NCBI RefSeq assembly: GCF_034424545.1
Contig: NZ_CP139970.1
Location: 682,001 to 746,000, forward strand
Source: Trinickia caryophylli
GTDB lineage: Bacteria > Pseudomonadota > Gammaproteobacteria > Burkholderiales > Burkholderiaceae
Length of the DNA: 64,000 nt
Direction: 5' to 3'
The translations under genes and the position numbers were made by a program. The notes beneath the pieces are model-generated. The model saw only the letters and a program-made list of their open reading frames with translations, was not told where the DNA came from and ran no database searches. Positions 36,719-45,371 of this stretch are shown one piece after another (the first letter of the stretch is position 1; each line of letters opens with the position of its first letter).

Positions 36719-38275
36719 ATGGTCGAGCAGACGTCCGGCGCACCCCCTCTGTTGCGCGTGGAGGGTGTGTCCAAGCATTACGGCGGCGTTCGGGCGCTGG
36801 AGAACGTCCAGTTCTCGTGCCGCGCGGGTTCGATTCACGCGCTCATCGGCGAAAACGGCGCGGGCAAATCCACTTTCATCAAGATTCTTTCGGGCGTGGT
36901 GCAGCCCGACAGCGGGCGCATCTTCCTCGACGGCGTGCCGGTCGGCTTCGCCACGCCCGGCGCGGCGGCCGACGCCGGCATCTCGTGCATCTTTCAAGAG
37001 CTTTCGCTGCTGCCCGATCTGAGCGTGGCGGACAACATCGGCATCACGCACCCACCGCGGCGCTTCGGGCTCATCGACCGCGCCGCCCAGCGGCGGCGCG
37101 CGGAAGAAATGCTCGCCCGCATCGGCGGAGAGGACATCCATCCCGCAGCGCCCGTCGGCACCCTGCCGCTCTCGCGCCAGCAAATGGTGGAAATTGCCAA
37201 AGCGCTCGCGCGACGGCCCAAAGTCCTCATTCTCGATGAAGCGACCTCGGCATTGACCGCGGCCGACGTGGCCAAGGTGTTGACGCTTCTGAAACAGCTG
37301 CGTGCCGAGGGCATGGCGATCATCTACATCTCGCACCGGATGCACGAGATTGCCGAACTGGCCGACGACTGCACCGTTTTTCGCAACGGCCGCTACATCG
37401 AAACGTTCAAAGCCGGCACCAAATCGGACGAAGCCATCGTCGAGATGATGATCGGCCGGGAGTACTCGAGCGTTTTCCCTGCTCTCGGCGGCACGAAGCG
37501 CGATGGCAAACCGGCGCTGGCGGTGCGCAATCTGTCCTGGTCCAGCGAGTTGAAGGACGTGTCGCTCGACGTACACCCCGGCGAAGTGGTCGGCCTCGGC
37601 GGCCTCGATGGCCAAGGCCAGCGACAGTTCCTGCTCGCGCTCTTCGGTGCGCTCATCGGTGTGGGGGGCGAGATCGAATTAGCCGGCCGCCCGGTAAAAA
37701 TCACGAGCCCGCGCCACGCGAAATCGCCTGAATTGGGGCTTGCGCTGATCCCCGAAGATCGAAAGAACGAAGGGCTGATGCTGCCGATGACGGTACGCGA
37801 AAACCTGTCGTTCGCCGCACTCGATGCGGTGAGCCGGTTCGGACGCATCGACCGCCGGGCCGAAGCGCAGCGCGTGGATGCGCTGATGCGGCAGCTCTCG
37901 ATCAAATCGAACGGGCTGGACGGCCCCGTGGCCGCGCTCTCGGGCGGCAACCAGCAGAAGGTCGTGATCGGAAAATGGCTGATGACGAAGCCGCGCATCG
38001 TCCTGCTGAACGACCCGACGAGAGGCATCGACGTGGGCACGAAACAGGAGATCTATCAGTTGCTGCGCCGGCTGGCCGAAGAGGGCACCGCGATCCTCTT
38101 CTACTCGACCGACTACGACGAGTTGATCGGTTGCTGCGACCGGGTGGCCGTCTTCTACGACGGCACTGTCAGCCGCATGCTGGAGGGCGCCGAATTGACC
38201 GAGCACAACCTGATCGGCGCCGCGCTGAATCTGACATCGACGGCCGAGCGGTCCGCCTCCAACGTGGCAAGGTAA
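36719..38275 (+). CDS. Sugar ABC transporter ATP-binding protein (double cassette)
   Basis: A 518-residue duplicated ATPase. The first cassette has Walker [10 protein letters not shown] near 43-51 and LILDEATSAL. The second has LGGLDGQGQRQ in place of a canonical Walker [15 protein letters not shown] and LNDPTRGIDVGTK. A strong AGGAGGAG lies upstream. It drives the two permeases encoded directly downstream and differs clearly in sequence from the 18450-20006 ATPase, so the two operons are not a recent duplication. Confidence 0.94.
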   Translation: MVEQTSGAPPLLRVEGVSKHYGGVRALENVQFSCRAGSIHALIGENGAGKSTFIKILSGVVQPDSGRIFLDGVPVGFATPGAAADAGISCIFQELSLLPDLSVADNIGITHPPRRFGLIDRAAQRRRAEEMLARIGGEDIHPAAPVGTLPLSRQQMVEIAKALARRPKVLILDEATSALTAADVAKVLTLLKQLRAEGMAIIYISHRMHEIAELADDCTVFRNGRYIETFKAGTKSDEAIVEMMIGREYSSVFPALGGTKRDGKPALAVRNLSWSSELKDVSLDVHPGEVVGLGGLDGQGQRQFLLALFGALIGVGGEIELAGRPVKITSPRHAKSPELGLALIPEDRKNEGLMLPMTVRENLSFAALDAVSRFGRIDRRAEAQRVDALMRQLSIKSNGLDGPVAALSGGNQQKVVIGKWLMTKPRIVLLNDPTRGIDVGTKQEIYQLLRRLAEEGTAILFYSTDYDELIGCCDRVAVFYDGTVSRMLEGAELTEHNLIGAALNLTSTAERSASNVAR

Positions 38276-38279
38276 CCCG

Positions 38280-39305
38280 ATGAAAACGATCGAGACACAG
38301 GCGCCTGCCGTAACGGGTACCCGTCGCCCCGGCTATTGGCGATACTGGTTGGCGGCGCAGCGCGGCCCGCTCGTTGCGGTGGCGATCTTCGTTGCCATGT
38401 TCGGCGTATATGGCGCGGCTCAGCCAATCGGGCTCAGTGCCGACATCATCAACACGGCGGCGAACAAAGGCGCGCTGTTGGCGCTCGTGGCAATGGCTCA
38501 GACGCTGCCGGTATTGACGGGCGGACTCGATCTGTCCGTCGGGATGATCTTCATGCTGGCCAACTGCCTCGCATCCACCCTCGTCACGGGCGATGCGCTC
38601 ACGAGCGCATTCGGCGTGGCGAGTGTGCTGGCCGCCGGGCTGCTGTGCGGCCTCGTCAACGGGTTGATCGTCGTCTATGGCCGGCTGCAGCCGTTGATCG
38701 CCACGCTCGCGACGAGCGCCATCTATTTCGGTATCGCACTCGCCTTGCGCCCGCAGCCCGGCGGCGACATCAACGGCGACCTCGCCGAGCTGATGACGCG
38801 TTCCACCTATGGCATTCCCTCCTCCGCTCTGCTGGTCTTCGCCGCCGTCGTCTGCGTCTGGCTGCCCTACCGGCGCTCCACGCTCGGACGGGCCGCCTAC
38901 GCGGTCGGCTCCTCCGAGCAGGCGGCCTACATGTCCGGTGTTTCGATCGCACGGGCAAAGCTCGGCGCCTATACGCTTGCGGGATTCTTCGCGGCGCTGG
39001 GCGGCCTTCTTCTCACGTGCATCACGTTCTCCGGCGAAGCGCGCGCCGCACTCGGCGGCGACTACACGCTGAACTCGATCGCGGCGCTCGTGATCGGCGG
39101 CACATCGCTCTTCGGCGGGGCGGGCGGCGCAGTCGGCTCCATCTTCGGCGCATTCGTGATGCGCACGGTGGGCGATCTGCTCATCGTCTTCAACATCAAT
39201 CCCGTTTTGCAGCCGCTCTTCGTCGGGCTCGTATTGCTCTTTGCCGTCAGCCTCGGTTCGCTGCGTCTGCTGCGCGTTCGCAACAAGCTGGACCTCTACC
39301 GTTAG
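38280..39305 (+). CDS. Sugar ABC transporter permease 1
   Basis: A 341-residue RbsC-type permease with ~8 hydrophobic segments and the signatures LPVLTGGLDLSVGMIFM and AALVIGGTSLFGGAGGAVGSIFGAFVM. It starts 5 bp after the ATPase stop and its stop codon touches a GTG codon of the next permease, so expression is coupled. With permease 2 it probably forms a heterodimer. Confidence 0.93.
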   Translation: MKTIETQAPAVTGTRRPGYWRYWLAAQRGPLVAVAIFVAMFGVYGAAQPIGLSADIINTAANKGALLALVAMAQTLPVLTGGLDLSVGMIFMLANCLASTLVTGDALTSAFGVASVLAAGLLCGLVNGLIVVYGRLQPLIATLATSAIYFGIALALRPQPGGDINGDLAELMTRSTYGIPSSALLVFAAVVCVWLPYRRSTLGRAAYAVGSSEQAAYMSGVSIARAKLGAYTLAGFFAALGGLLLTCITFSGEARAALGGDYTLNSIAALVIGGTSLFGGAGGAVGSIFGAFVMRTVGDLLIVFNINPVLQPLFVGLVLLFAVSLGSLRLLRVRNKLDLYR

Positions 39306-39313
39306 TGCCCGCC

Positions 39314-40306
39314 ATGGTTCGCTCCTTGCCCAAGATCGACACCGCGACGCTCGTCGCCTTCGGCTGCATCGTGCTGCTGCTTTCACTGGGTGCCGCGGCC
39401 AAGCCCGGCTTCCTGTCAGTCGAATATCTCGCCCAGCAACTGCAGGTTGCCGCCTTTCTCGGCACGATCGCAACGGGGCAGATGATCGTCATTCTCATGG
39501 GCCAGATCGACCTCTCGATTCCGTGGACGATCGCGATCGGCGGCATGATGGCCACCGGTGCCTCCGGCGTATTGGGGCCCACGCTGGGCGTGCCGCTCGC
39601 GATTCCGTTCGGGATTTTTTGCGGTCTCGTCATTGGCCTGATAAACGGTTTCGGCGTCGCTTATCTGCGTGCGCCTTCGATGATCTTCACGCTCGGCATG
39701 AATGCGGTCGCGCAAGGGCTCATGGTCTATCACACCGGCGGCTTCGCACCGCAGGACCGGGCCACCGGCCTCATGATCTCGCTCGCGAGCGGACAGTTGA
39801 TCCCCGGCGTCGCCAATCCGCTGCTCGTCTGGATCGCCTTGGGGGCAAGCACCACGTATATGCTGACGCGCACCCGACTCGGCCGGCAGATCTATGCGAT
39901 CGGCAATCGCGAGCGGGCTGTGTTTCTTTCGGGTGTGGATACCCGGCGCGTCACGCTGATCGCGTTTGCGTTTTCCGGCGCCTGCGCCGCGGCTGGCGGC
40001 ATCCTGCTCGCCGGCTGGGCGAACCGGTCCTATCAGGCCATGGGCGATCCCTATCTGCTGCCGACGATCGCGGCGATCGTGCTCGGCGGCACGCACGTGC
40101 TCGGAGGCCGGGGCACGTATGTGGGCACCGTTGCGGGCGTCATCCTCATTACGCTTTTGCAGTCGATCCTATCGGTGCTGCAGCCGCAGAATTACTTTGC
40201 CCAGATGGGAATCAGCCTGCCGGCCGACGTGTTTCGGCAGGTCGTTTTCGGACTCGTGATCATCGGGATGATGATGCTTTACGGACGGGAAAAAGTCGTT
40301 CGGTGA
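39314..40306 (+). CDS. Sugar ABC transporter permease 2
   Basis: A 330-residue RbsC-type permease: GQMIVILMGQIDLSIPWTIAIGGM and AIVLGGTHVLGGRGTYVGTVAGVILI. The start ATG at 39314 was chosen; a GTG at 39305 that overlaps the previous stop is an alternative and would couple translation. The 3' end overlaps the convergent LysR gene by 47 bp. Confidence 0.92.
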   Translation: MVRSLPKIDTATLVAFGCIVLLLSLGAAAKPGFLSVEYLAQQLQVAAFLGTIATGQMIVILMGQIDLSIPWTIAIGGMMATGASGVLGPTLGVPLAIPFGIFCGLVIGLINGFGVAYLRAPSMIFTLGMNAVAQGLMVYHTGGFAPQDRATGLMISLASGQLIPGVANPLLVWIALGASTTYMLTRTRLGRQIYAIGNRERAVFLSGVDTRRVTLIAFAFSGACAAAGGILLAGWANRSYQAMGDPYLLPTIAAIVLGGTHVLGGRGTYVGTVAGVILITLLQSILSVLQPQNYFAQMGISLPADVFRQVVFGLVIIGMMMLYGREKVVR

Positions 40307-41276
40307 CAGCGGTCGCTGCAGAGCCGGCGGCGGCCTTCGCCGACCGGCTCCGGCCGCGCGAGACGAGCTTCGGGAGCGACTGCTGTTCCCGGATGATATC
40401 GATCAACGTCAGCAGCGCCGGATGTTTATACCGGCGGCTGCTGTAATAGATATGAAACGGGTCCTCCGGGTAAGCGTTCCTTTCCAGCACGATCCGCAGT
40501 TCTCCGCGCGCCAGTTCGTCCGCTATTCGGGCTTCGAGTACGTAGGCTATGCCCAGGCCCGCCTTGCACGCGCTGATGGTGGTCGCCGTGTCATTGATCG
40601 TGAGCAGGCCCGGGACGCGCAGGCGGCGAGGCGCTCCATCGGCTCGCACCTCCCAGCGATAGCTGGAATTGTCGCCGAGCAACAGCTGAAGACAAACGTG
40701 CTCGGCCAGATCATCGGGCAAGCGCGGCGGGCCATGCGTATCCAGATAAGAAGGCGACGCCGCCATGACCCAACGCTGCGCACCGGTGAGCGGAACCGCA
40801 ACCATGTCTTCGGGGACGTAGTGGCCATACCGAATCCCCGCATCGTAGCCCTCGGCCACGATGTCGATGGGCCTGTTTTCAACGACGACCGTCAGCCGCA
40901 CGTCGGGACACAGTCGCACGAACTCCGGCAGCGCAGGGGCAATCAGCAGATGCGCGGCATCGGCAAAAACGTTCAGGCGAATCTCGCCAAGCCGCGCGGC
41001 GCCCGGCGCGTCGAAAGTCTCGAGCGCCGCGCCGATTTCGTTGAAGCCGTTTTCCAACCGCTCGGCCAAATCATGGCCCGTTGCCGTAGCCGAGACCGCC
41101 CTGCTCGACCTGTTCAACAGTTTCGCGCCGAGGCGGTCTTCCAGACGCCGCATTGCATGGCTGACCGCCGAGGGGGTCTGCCCAAGCTCGATGGCGGCGA
41201 GTGTGAAGCTGCGGCATCTGACGATGGTCAGGAACGTCTTCAGATCTGCGAAGTCGATGCGATCCGTCTTTGCCAT
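40260..41276 (-). CDS. LysR-family transcriptional regulator
   Basis: A 338-residue regulator. The N-terminal helix-turn-helix reads DLKTFLTIVRCRSFTLAAIELGQTPSAVSHAMRRLEDRLGAKLLNRSSR, followed by a two-lobed effector domain. The C-terminus is ~35 residues longer and more basic than usual, and this tail is what overlaps permease 2. It is divergent from the SDR and AKR genes, its likely targets, with a dyad in between. Confidence 0.93.
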   Translation of the reverse strand: MAKTDRIDFADLKTFLTIVRCRSFTLAAIELGQTPSAVSHAMRRLEDRLGAKLLNRSSRAVSATATGHDLAERLENGFNEIGAALETFDAPGAARLGEIRLNVFADAAHLLIAPALPEFVRLCPDVRLTVVVENRPIDIVAEGYDAGIRYGHYVPEDMVAVPLTGAQRWVMAASPSYLDTHGPPRLPDDLAEHVCLQLLLGDNSSYRWEVRADGAPRRLRVPGLLTINDTATTISACKAGLGIAYVLEARIADELARGELRIVLERNAYPEDPFHIYYSSRRYKHPALLTLIDIIREQQSLPKLVSRGRSRSAKAAAGSAATAVTERLFPVRKASSSR

Positions 41277-41286
41277 GATGAATAAG

Positions 41287-41305
41287 ATTCAATACCTCAT
41301 TGAAT
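41287..41305. promoter_or_regulatory. Dyad ATTCAAT-N5-ATTGAAT, candidate LysR site
   Basis: A perfect 7-bp inverted repeat lies 10 bp upstream of the LysR start, in the gap to the divergent SDR gene. LysR proteins typically bind such interrupted dyads and repress their own gene. Assigned by position. Confidence 0.5.
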
Positions 41306-41421
41306 TCTGCTCATTCTATACCGTGCAATCATTCGTACCGGTCGAGGTAAAGCCGGCACGCGGCTCGCCGAGCCTTCGGCGACACCCCAAGCCCTTGGGC
41401 GCTTCCTATCCGGAGAAATCC

Positions 41422-42195
41422 ATGCCCTCTTTCGAGCAGATCCGCATTGGCGAGCTCAACGGCACGAAGGTTCTCGTCACTGGCGGGTCCACCGGCATTG
41501 GGGCGGCGGTCGTTCGCGCCTTTGCCGCGCAGGGTGCCTACGTGGTGGCTCACTACAACGAGAGCGAGGCGGCGGCCCAGGCGCTGCGCGCCGAATGTCC
41601 CCAACAGATCCGGCTCGTCCGGGGCGACATGAGCGAAGCGGGCTGCGCCGCACACGTCGTAAAGGCTGCGGCGGACATGCTCGGTGGCCTCGATGGGCTC
41701 GTCAACAACGCCGGCGGCATGTTGGGGCGTATCAAGACCACCGAAATGCCTGAAGGTCATTTCGATCGCGTCGTCAGCCTCAATGCCCGCTCGGTCTGGG
41801 ATGCCACGCGGGCCGCTCACCCGTTCCTCAAGGAAACGAGGGGCTACGTCATCAACACGTCGTCGGTGGCCGCGCGCACCGGCGGGGGCGCGGGGGCGGT
41901 GCTTTATGCGGCTGCCAAGAGCTTCGTCAGCAGCTTGACGCGCGGCCACGCGAAGGAATTCGTTCAGGACGGCATCCGGGTCAACGCCGTGGCCCCCGGA
42001 CTCATCCAGACACCGTTCCACGACAAATACACACCACCCGATGTGCAAGCGGCGCAGACGGCGTCGGTGCCGATGGGCAGAGCGGGGTTGCCGGAAGAAT
42101 GCGTGGGCGCATTCCTCTTTCTGGCGTCTCCCGCAATGTCGGGGTACATCACCGGGCAGGTGATCGAAGTCAACGGCGGGCAACTCATGCCATGA
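41422..42195 (+). CDS. Short-chain dehydrogenase/reductase
   Basis: A 257-residue classical SDR. The cofactor motif is TGGSTGIG (TGxxxGxG) near 20-27, NNAGG near 96, catalytic Ser in VINTSSVAA, and a Tyr-x-x-x-Lys motif in LYAAAKSFV. GGAGAA precedes the ATG. It is followed by an AKR gene after 13 bp and divergent from a LysR regulator. The substrate is probably a sugar or polyol derivative given the transporter next door. Confidence 0.93.
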   Translation: MPSFEQIRIGELNGTKVLVTGGSTGIGAAVVRAFAAQGAYVVAHYNESEAAAQALRAECPQQIRLVRGDMSEAGCAAHVVKAAADMLGGLDGLVNNAGGMLGRIKTTEMPEGHFDRVVSLNARSVWDATRAAHPFLKETRGYVINTSSVAARTGGGAGAVLYAAAKSFVSSLTRGHAKEFVQDGIRVNAVAPGLIQTPFHDKYTPPDVQAAQTASVPMGRAGLPEECVGAFLFLASPAMSGYITGQVIEVNGGQLMP

Positions 42196-42208
42196 AAGAG
42201 GAAAGCAG

Positions 42209-43195
42209 ATGAATCAGCGGATGTTTGGACAAACCGGAAAAGCCGTTTCGGAGATCGGGTTCGGCGCATGGGCAATCGGCGGGTCATGGGGCGACGTGTC
42301 CGAGAACGACGCAAAGGCCGCGCTGCATGCGGCGCTGGATAGCGGCACGACGTTCATCGACACGGCCGATGTGTACGGCGATGGGCGCTCCGAGCGCATC
42401 ATCGCAGCCGTGCTGAAAGAACGAGGCGGCCCGCGGCCGTTCGTGGCCACCAAGGCGGGCCGTCGGCTCGAGCCGCATGTGGCCCAGGGCTATACGGCCG
42501 CCAATCTGAATGCCTTTGTCGACCGGTCGCTGAAAAACCTCGACACCGATTGCCTCGATCTCGTGCAGCTCCATTGCCCGCCAACAGCGGTCTACTACCG
42601 GCCGGAGGTCTTCGAGGCGATGGATCGCATGGTCGCCGCGGGGAAGATCCGCAACTATGGCGTATCGGTGGAAAAGGTCGAGGAAGGGCTCAAGGCTATC
42701 GAATACCCGGGCGTGAAGTCCGTGCAGATCATTTACAACATCTTCCGACAGCGGCCGGCCGCGCTTTTCATGCGCGAAGCCAAGAGCCGGGACGTTGCGG
42801 TAATCGTCCGTGTGCCGCTGGCGTCAGGGTTGCTTACGGGGAAGATGACTGCCGATACGGCGTTCGCCGCCGATGACCATCGCCATTTCAATCGCGAGGG
42901 GCAGGCTTTCGACAAAGGCGAAACGTTTGCCGGCGTGCCCTACGACGTGGCCCTCGGGGCAATCGACAAGATTCGCCCGCTGGTTCCGGAAGGCGTCACC
43001 ATGGCGCAGTTCGCGTTGCGGTGGATCCTGATGAATCAGGGCGTGACGACAGTCATTCCTGGGGCCAGAAACGCCGCACAAGCGAAGGCGAACAATGCGG
43101 CGAGCGACTTGCCGCCCTTGACGGACGCTGCGATGTCCACGTTGCGCGAGCTCTACTTGCAGACGATCGCCCCGTTTGTTCACCATCAGTGGTGA
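42209..43195 (+). CDS. Aldo/keto reductase
   Basis: A 328-residue TIM-barrel reductase. The catalytic core is TFIDTADVYGDGRSER with Asp and Tyr, FVATKAGRR with Lys, and VQLHCPP with His; TTVIPGARNAAQAKAN binds the cofactor. It resembles YajO/YhdN-type general AKRs. AGAGGAAAG precedes the ATG. It forms a two-gene unit with the SDR upstream, suggesting paired redox steps on an imported carbohydrate. Confidence 0.92.
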   Translation: MNQRMFGQTGKAVSEIGFGAWAIGGSWGDVSENDAKAALHAALDSGTTFIDTADVYGDGRSERIIAAVLKERGGPRPFVATKAGRRLEPHVAQGYTAANLNAFVDRSLKNLDTDCLDLVQLHCPPTAVYYRPEVFEAMDRMVAAGKIRNYGVSVEKVEEGLKAIEYPGVKSVQIIYNIFRQRPAALFMREAKSRDVAVIVRVPLASGLLTGKMTADTAFAADDHRHFNREGQAFDKGETFAGVPYDVALGAIDKIRPLVPEGVTMAQFALRWILMNQGVTTVIPGARNAAQAKANNAASDLPPLTDAAMSTLRELYLQTIAPFVHHQW

Positions 43196-43263
43196 CGGCC
43201 GTGCCGGGCAACGACACCCGGCACGGCGGTTCGTGAGCGCAATCGCTCGTCGCCCGGATCGCA

Positions 43264-44037
43264 CTACCCTCGATCGTCTACGCCGGCGGGCGGTGCGGCC
43301 TCGGCCACGCACGCACGAAGTGCCGACGCGACCCGCTCGGTGAGCCGGTCAGCCGGCGCACCGCCCGTGCCGTAAAGCGCCTGCTGTACGCTGACTACCC
43401 GCCCGGGCAGATAGCGCCTTGCGCTGCCGATAGCCTCCTCGAAGGCATTGGCACGCTGGTTGATTTCCACGGGATCAGCGGTGACGAGCAGCACAGCGTG
43501 CGCCAGCACCACGTGCAGCGGCGCCGACGACGCTTGCGACGCGTTCATGCGGCGCCAGAATTGCGCGGTACCGGCGATCTTGCGTGCGTCGCCCGCCGGC
43601 CCCCAGGCCAGATTGAAACGGCCGTCGCAGAACGAGCCTTCCACCGCCTGGCAATGCGTCCGCAGCCCCAGCGTGCCAAGTGCGTTGCCGAGAATCTCGC
43701 ACAGGTGTCGATAAACACCCTCGGAAAGCTCGCCCACGGTGCCCCGCACCGGATAGGCCAAGCTCAGATTGAGAATGCCCGGCCCCTGCGGCACGAGTCC
43801 GCCGCCGGACAGGCGCATAAAGACCGGGCAACCGCGCTGGGCGAACTCGGCACGCGCGCGCTCCAGCGCTGCGAAGCGCTGGTAGCTGCGCGGCACGACC
43901 AGCGAGACCGGCGCCTGCCAAAGATGCGCGACGCTTCGGCCGGAGCCCGCCAGCGACAGCAGATCGTTCTCCGCGGCGAGGGGATCGGCGGTGCCGGCAG
44001 CGAAATCGACCATATCGAATGACATAGGCATAAGCAT
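43264..44037 (-). CDS. Lipoate-protein ligase A-like protein
   Basis: A 257-residue BPL/LplA catalytic-fold protein. Visible signatures are the lipoyl-AMP-binding loop RLSGGGLVPQGPGILNLSLAYP and the catalytic lysine in ARKIAGTAQFWRR. Family members attach lipoate or octanoate to E2 domains. It is the last gene in the leftward acetoin block, whose AcoC carries a lipoyl domain, so it may supply AcoC lipoylation (inference). Three in-frame ATGs occur within 13 nt at the start (44037, 44031, 44025) and no clear ribosome site is seen. Confidence 0.82.
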   Translation of the reverse strand: MLMPMSFDMVDFAAGTADPLAAENDLLSLAGSGRSVAHLWQAPVSLVVPRSYQRFAALERARAEFAQRGCPVFMRLSGGGLVPQGPGILNLSLAYPVRGTVGELSEGVYRHLCEILGNALGTLGLRTHCQAVEGSFCDGRFNLAWGPAGDARKIAGTAQFWRRMNASQASSAPLHVVLAHAVLLVTADPVEINQRANAFEEAIGSARRYLPGRVVSVQQALYGTGGAPADRLTERVASALRACVAEAAPPAGVDDRG

Positions 44038-44164
44038 AAGCACTGGAAATCGGACATCGGCCCGCTCGATCGGGGCTAGCCGTCTGTCACGATGGCCGAC
44101 TTTGGGCGCCAAGAGGAGCCAAGTCAATATGCGGTCTTGCCTCCTCGGGCGTTCTCGGGTCCCG

Positions 44165-45271
44165 TCAGGCCGCCACCATCTCGCCAGGCGAGACGATGAT
44201 CTTGACGTTGTTTTCCTTGTGGTGAACCAGTTGTTCGAAGCCCTTATCGACGATGTCTTCGAGTTGAATACGCCCGGTGATGAACGGCGTCACGTCGATA
44301 CGGCCATCGGCGATGAAGGCGATGACATCGGCAAATTCGCCGTTGTAGGCCAATGAGCCGATCACGCGCTTCTCGGTGGATACCAGATCGAAGAAGTTGA
44401 AGCTGCTGGGCTCCTCGAAAATGCCGACCATCACGCAGGTGCCGGCCTTGCGGATCGTGTCGATCGACAACTTCGCCGTGTCCTTGTGGCCGATGCATTC
44501 GAAGCTGACGTCGGCCCCCAGCCCGCCCGTCACGCGGCGCACTTCGGCCAGCGCGTCGCAGGCCGACGGGTCGATCACGTGACTCGCGCCAACCGCCTTC
44601 GCCCGCGCCTTGCGCGCCTCCGACATCTCCAGCGCGATCACTTGCGCCGCGCCGGCGGCCCGCGCGCAAGCGATCGTACATAGGCCGATCGTGCCGGCGC
44701 CCACCACGACCACGTTCTGCCCCAGCAGGCTGCCGGCCTTTTTCACCGCATGCATGCCGACGGCCAGCGGCTCGATCAGCGCACCGGCTTCGGTGGGGAA
44801 ATTGTCGGGCAGCGCGTAGAGCAGATTGGCCGGCACATTGACCCGTTCCGCAAAGGCACCGTTGTTCATCAAGCCCGTGAAGGCCAGGTTCTCGCAGATG
44901 TTGTACATCCCGTGGGCGCAGTAGTAGCAGTGGCCGCAATGCTGACAAGCGTCCGCGGCCACGCGCTGACCGACCGCAAAACCCTCCACGCCGGCACCCA
45001 CTGCGGCGATCTCGCCACAGAACTCGTGCCCCAGGATGCACTGCCCCTGAATGCCGGTGAGCGGATGCGGCGCATCCACGGGGATGAAGACCGGCCCGGC
45101 GAGATACTCGTGCAAGTCGGAGCCGCAGATCCCGCACCAATGGACGCGGATCTGAACCCAGCCTTCGGGCGGCGCGGGCGGCAACGGAACGGTTTCGACG
45201 CGAATGTCGTGACGGCCGTGCCAGACGGCCGCGCGCATCGTGTCTCGGCTATGGGCGGCAGGGGAAGCCAT
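44165..45271 (-). CDS. Zinc-dependent 2,3-butanediol dehydrogenase-like alcohol dehydrogenase
   Basis: A 368-residue medium-chain dehydrogenase. The catalytic zinc site is CGICGSDLHEY with GHEFCGEI, the structural zinc site is CQHCGHCYYCAHGMYNIC, and the NAD motif is GAGTIGLC. The sequence fits (R,R)-butanediol/acetoin dehydrogenases that interconvert 2,3-butanediol and acetoin. A strong AAAGGAGAT precedes the ATG. It lies directly downstream of acoC in the same direction, so it likely feeds acetoin made from butanediol into the Aco complex. Confidence 0.9.
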   Translation of the reverse strand: MASPAAHSRDTMRAAVWHGRHDIRVETVPLPPAPPEGWVQIRVHWCGICGSDLHEYLAGPVFIPVDAPHPLTGIQGQCILGHEFCGEIAAVGAGVEGFAVGQRVAADACQHCGHCYYCAHGMYNICENLAFTGLMNNGAFAERVNVPANLLYALPDNFPTEAGALIEPLAVGMHAVKKAGSLLGQNVVVVGAGTIGLCTIACARAAGAAQVIALEMSEARKARAKAVGASHVIDPSACDALAEVRRVTGGLGADVSFECIGHKDTAKLSIDTIRKAGTCVMVGIFEEPSSFNFFDLVSTEKRVIGSLAYNGEFADVIAFIADGRIDVTPFITGRIQLEDIVDKGFEQLVHHKENNVKIIVSPGEMVAA

Positions 45272-45371
45272 GGCAAATCTCCTTTCAGTTGGTATTGCGC
45301 AAAACACCGCAATGAATGAGATGAATACGGGAAGAGACGAAGTCCGGCCGCCAACGCGCGGCCGGACGCGC

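Noticed and set aside
38336..40306. 656-codon frame suggesting a fused double permease
   Set aside because: Its first half is the wrong frame over permease 1; only the part from 39314 is real. The two permeases are separate genes.
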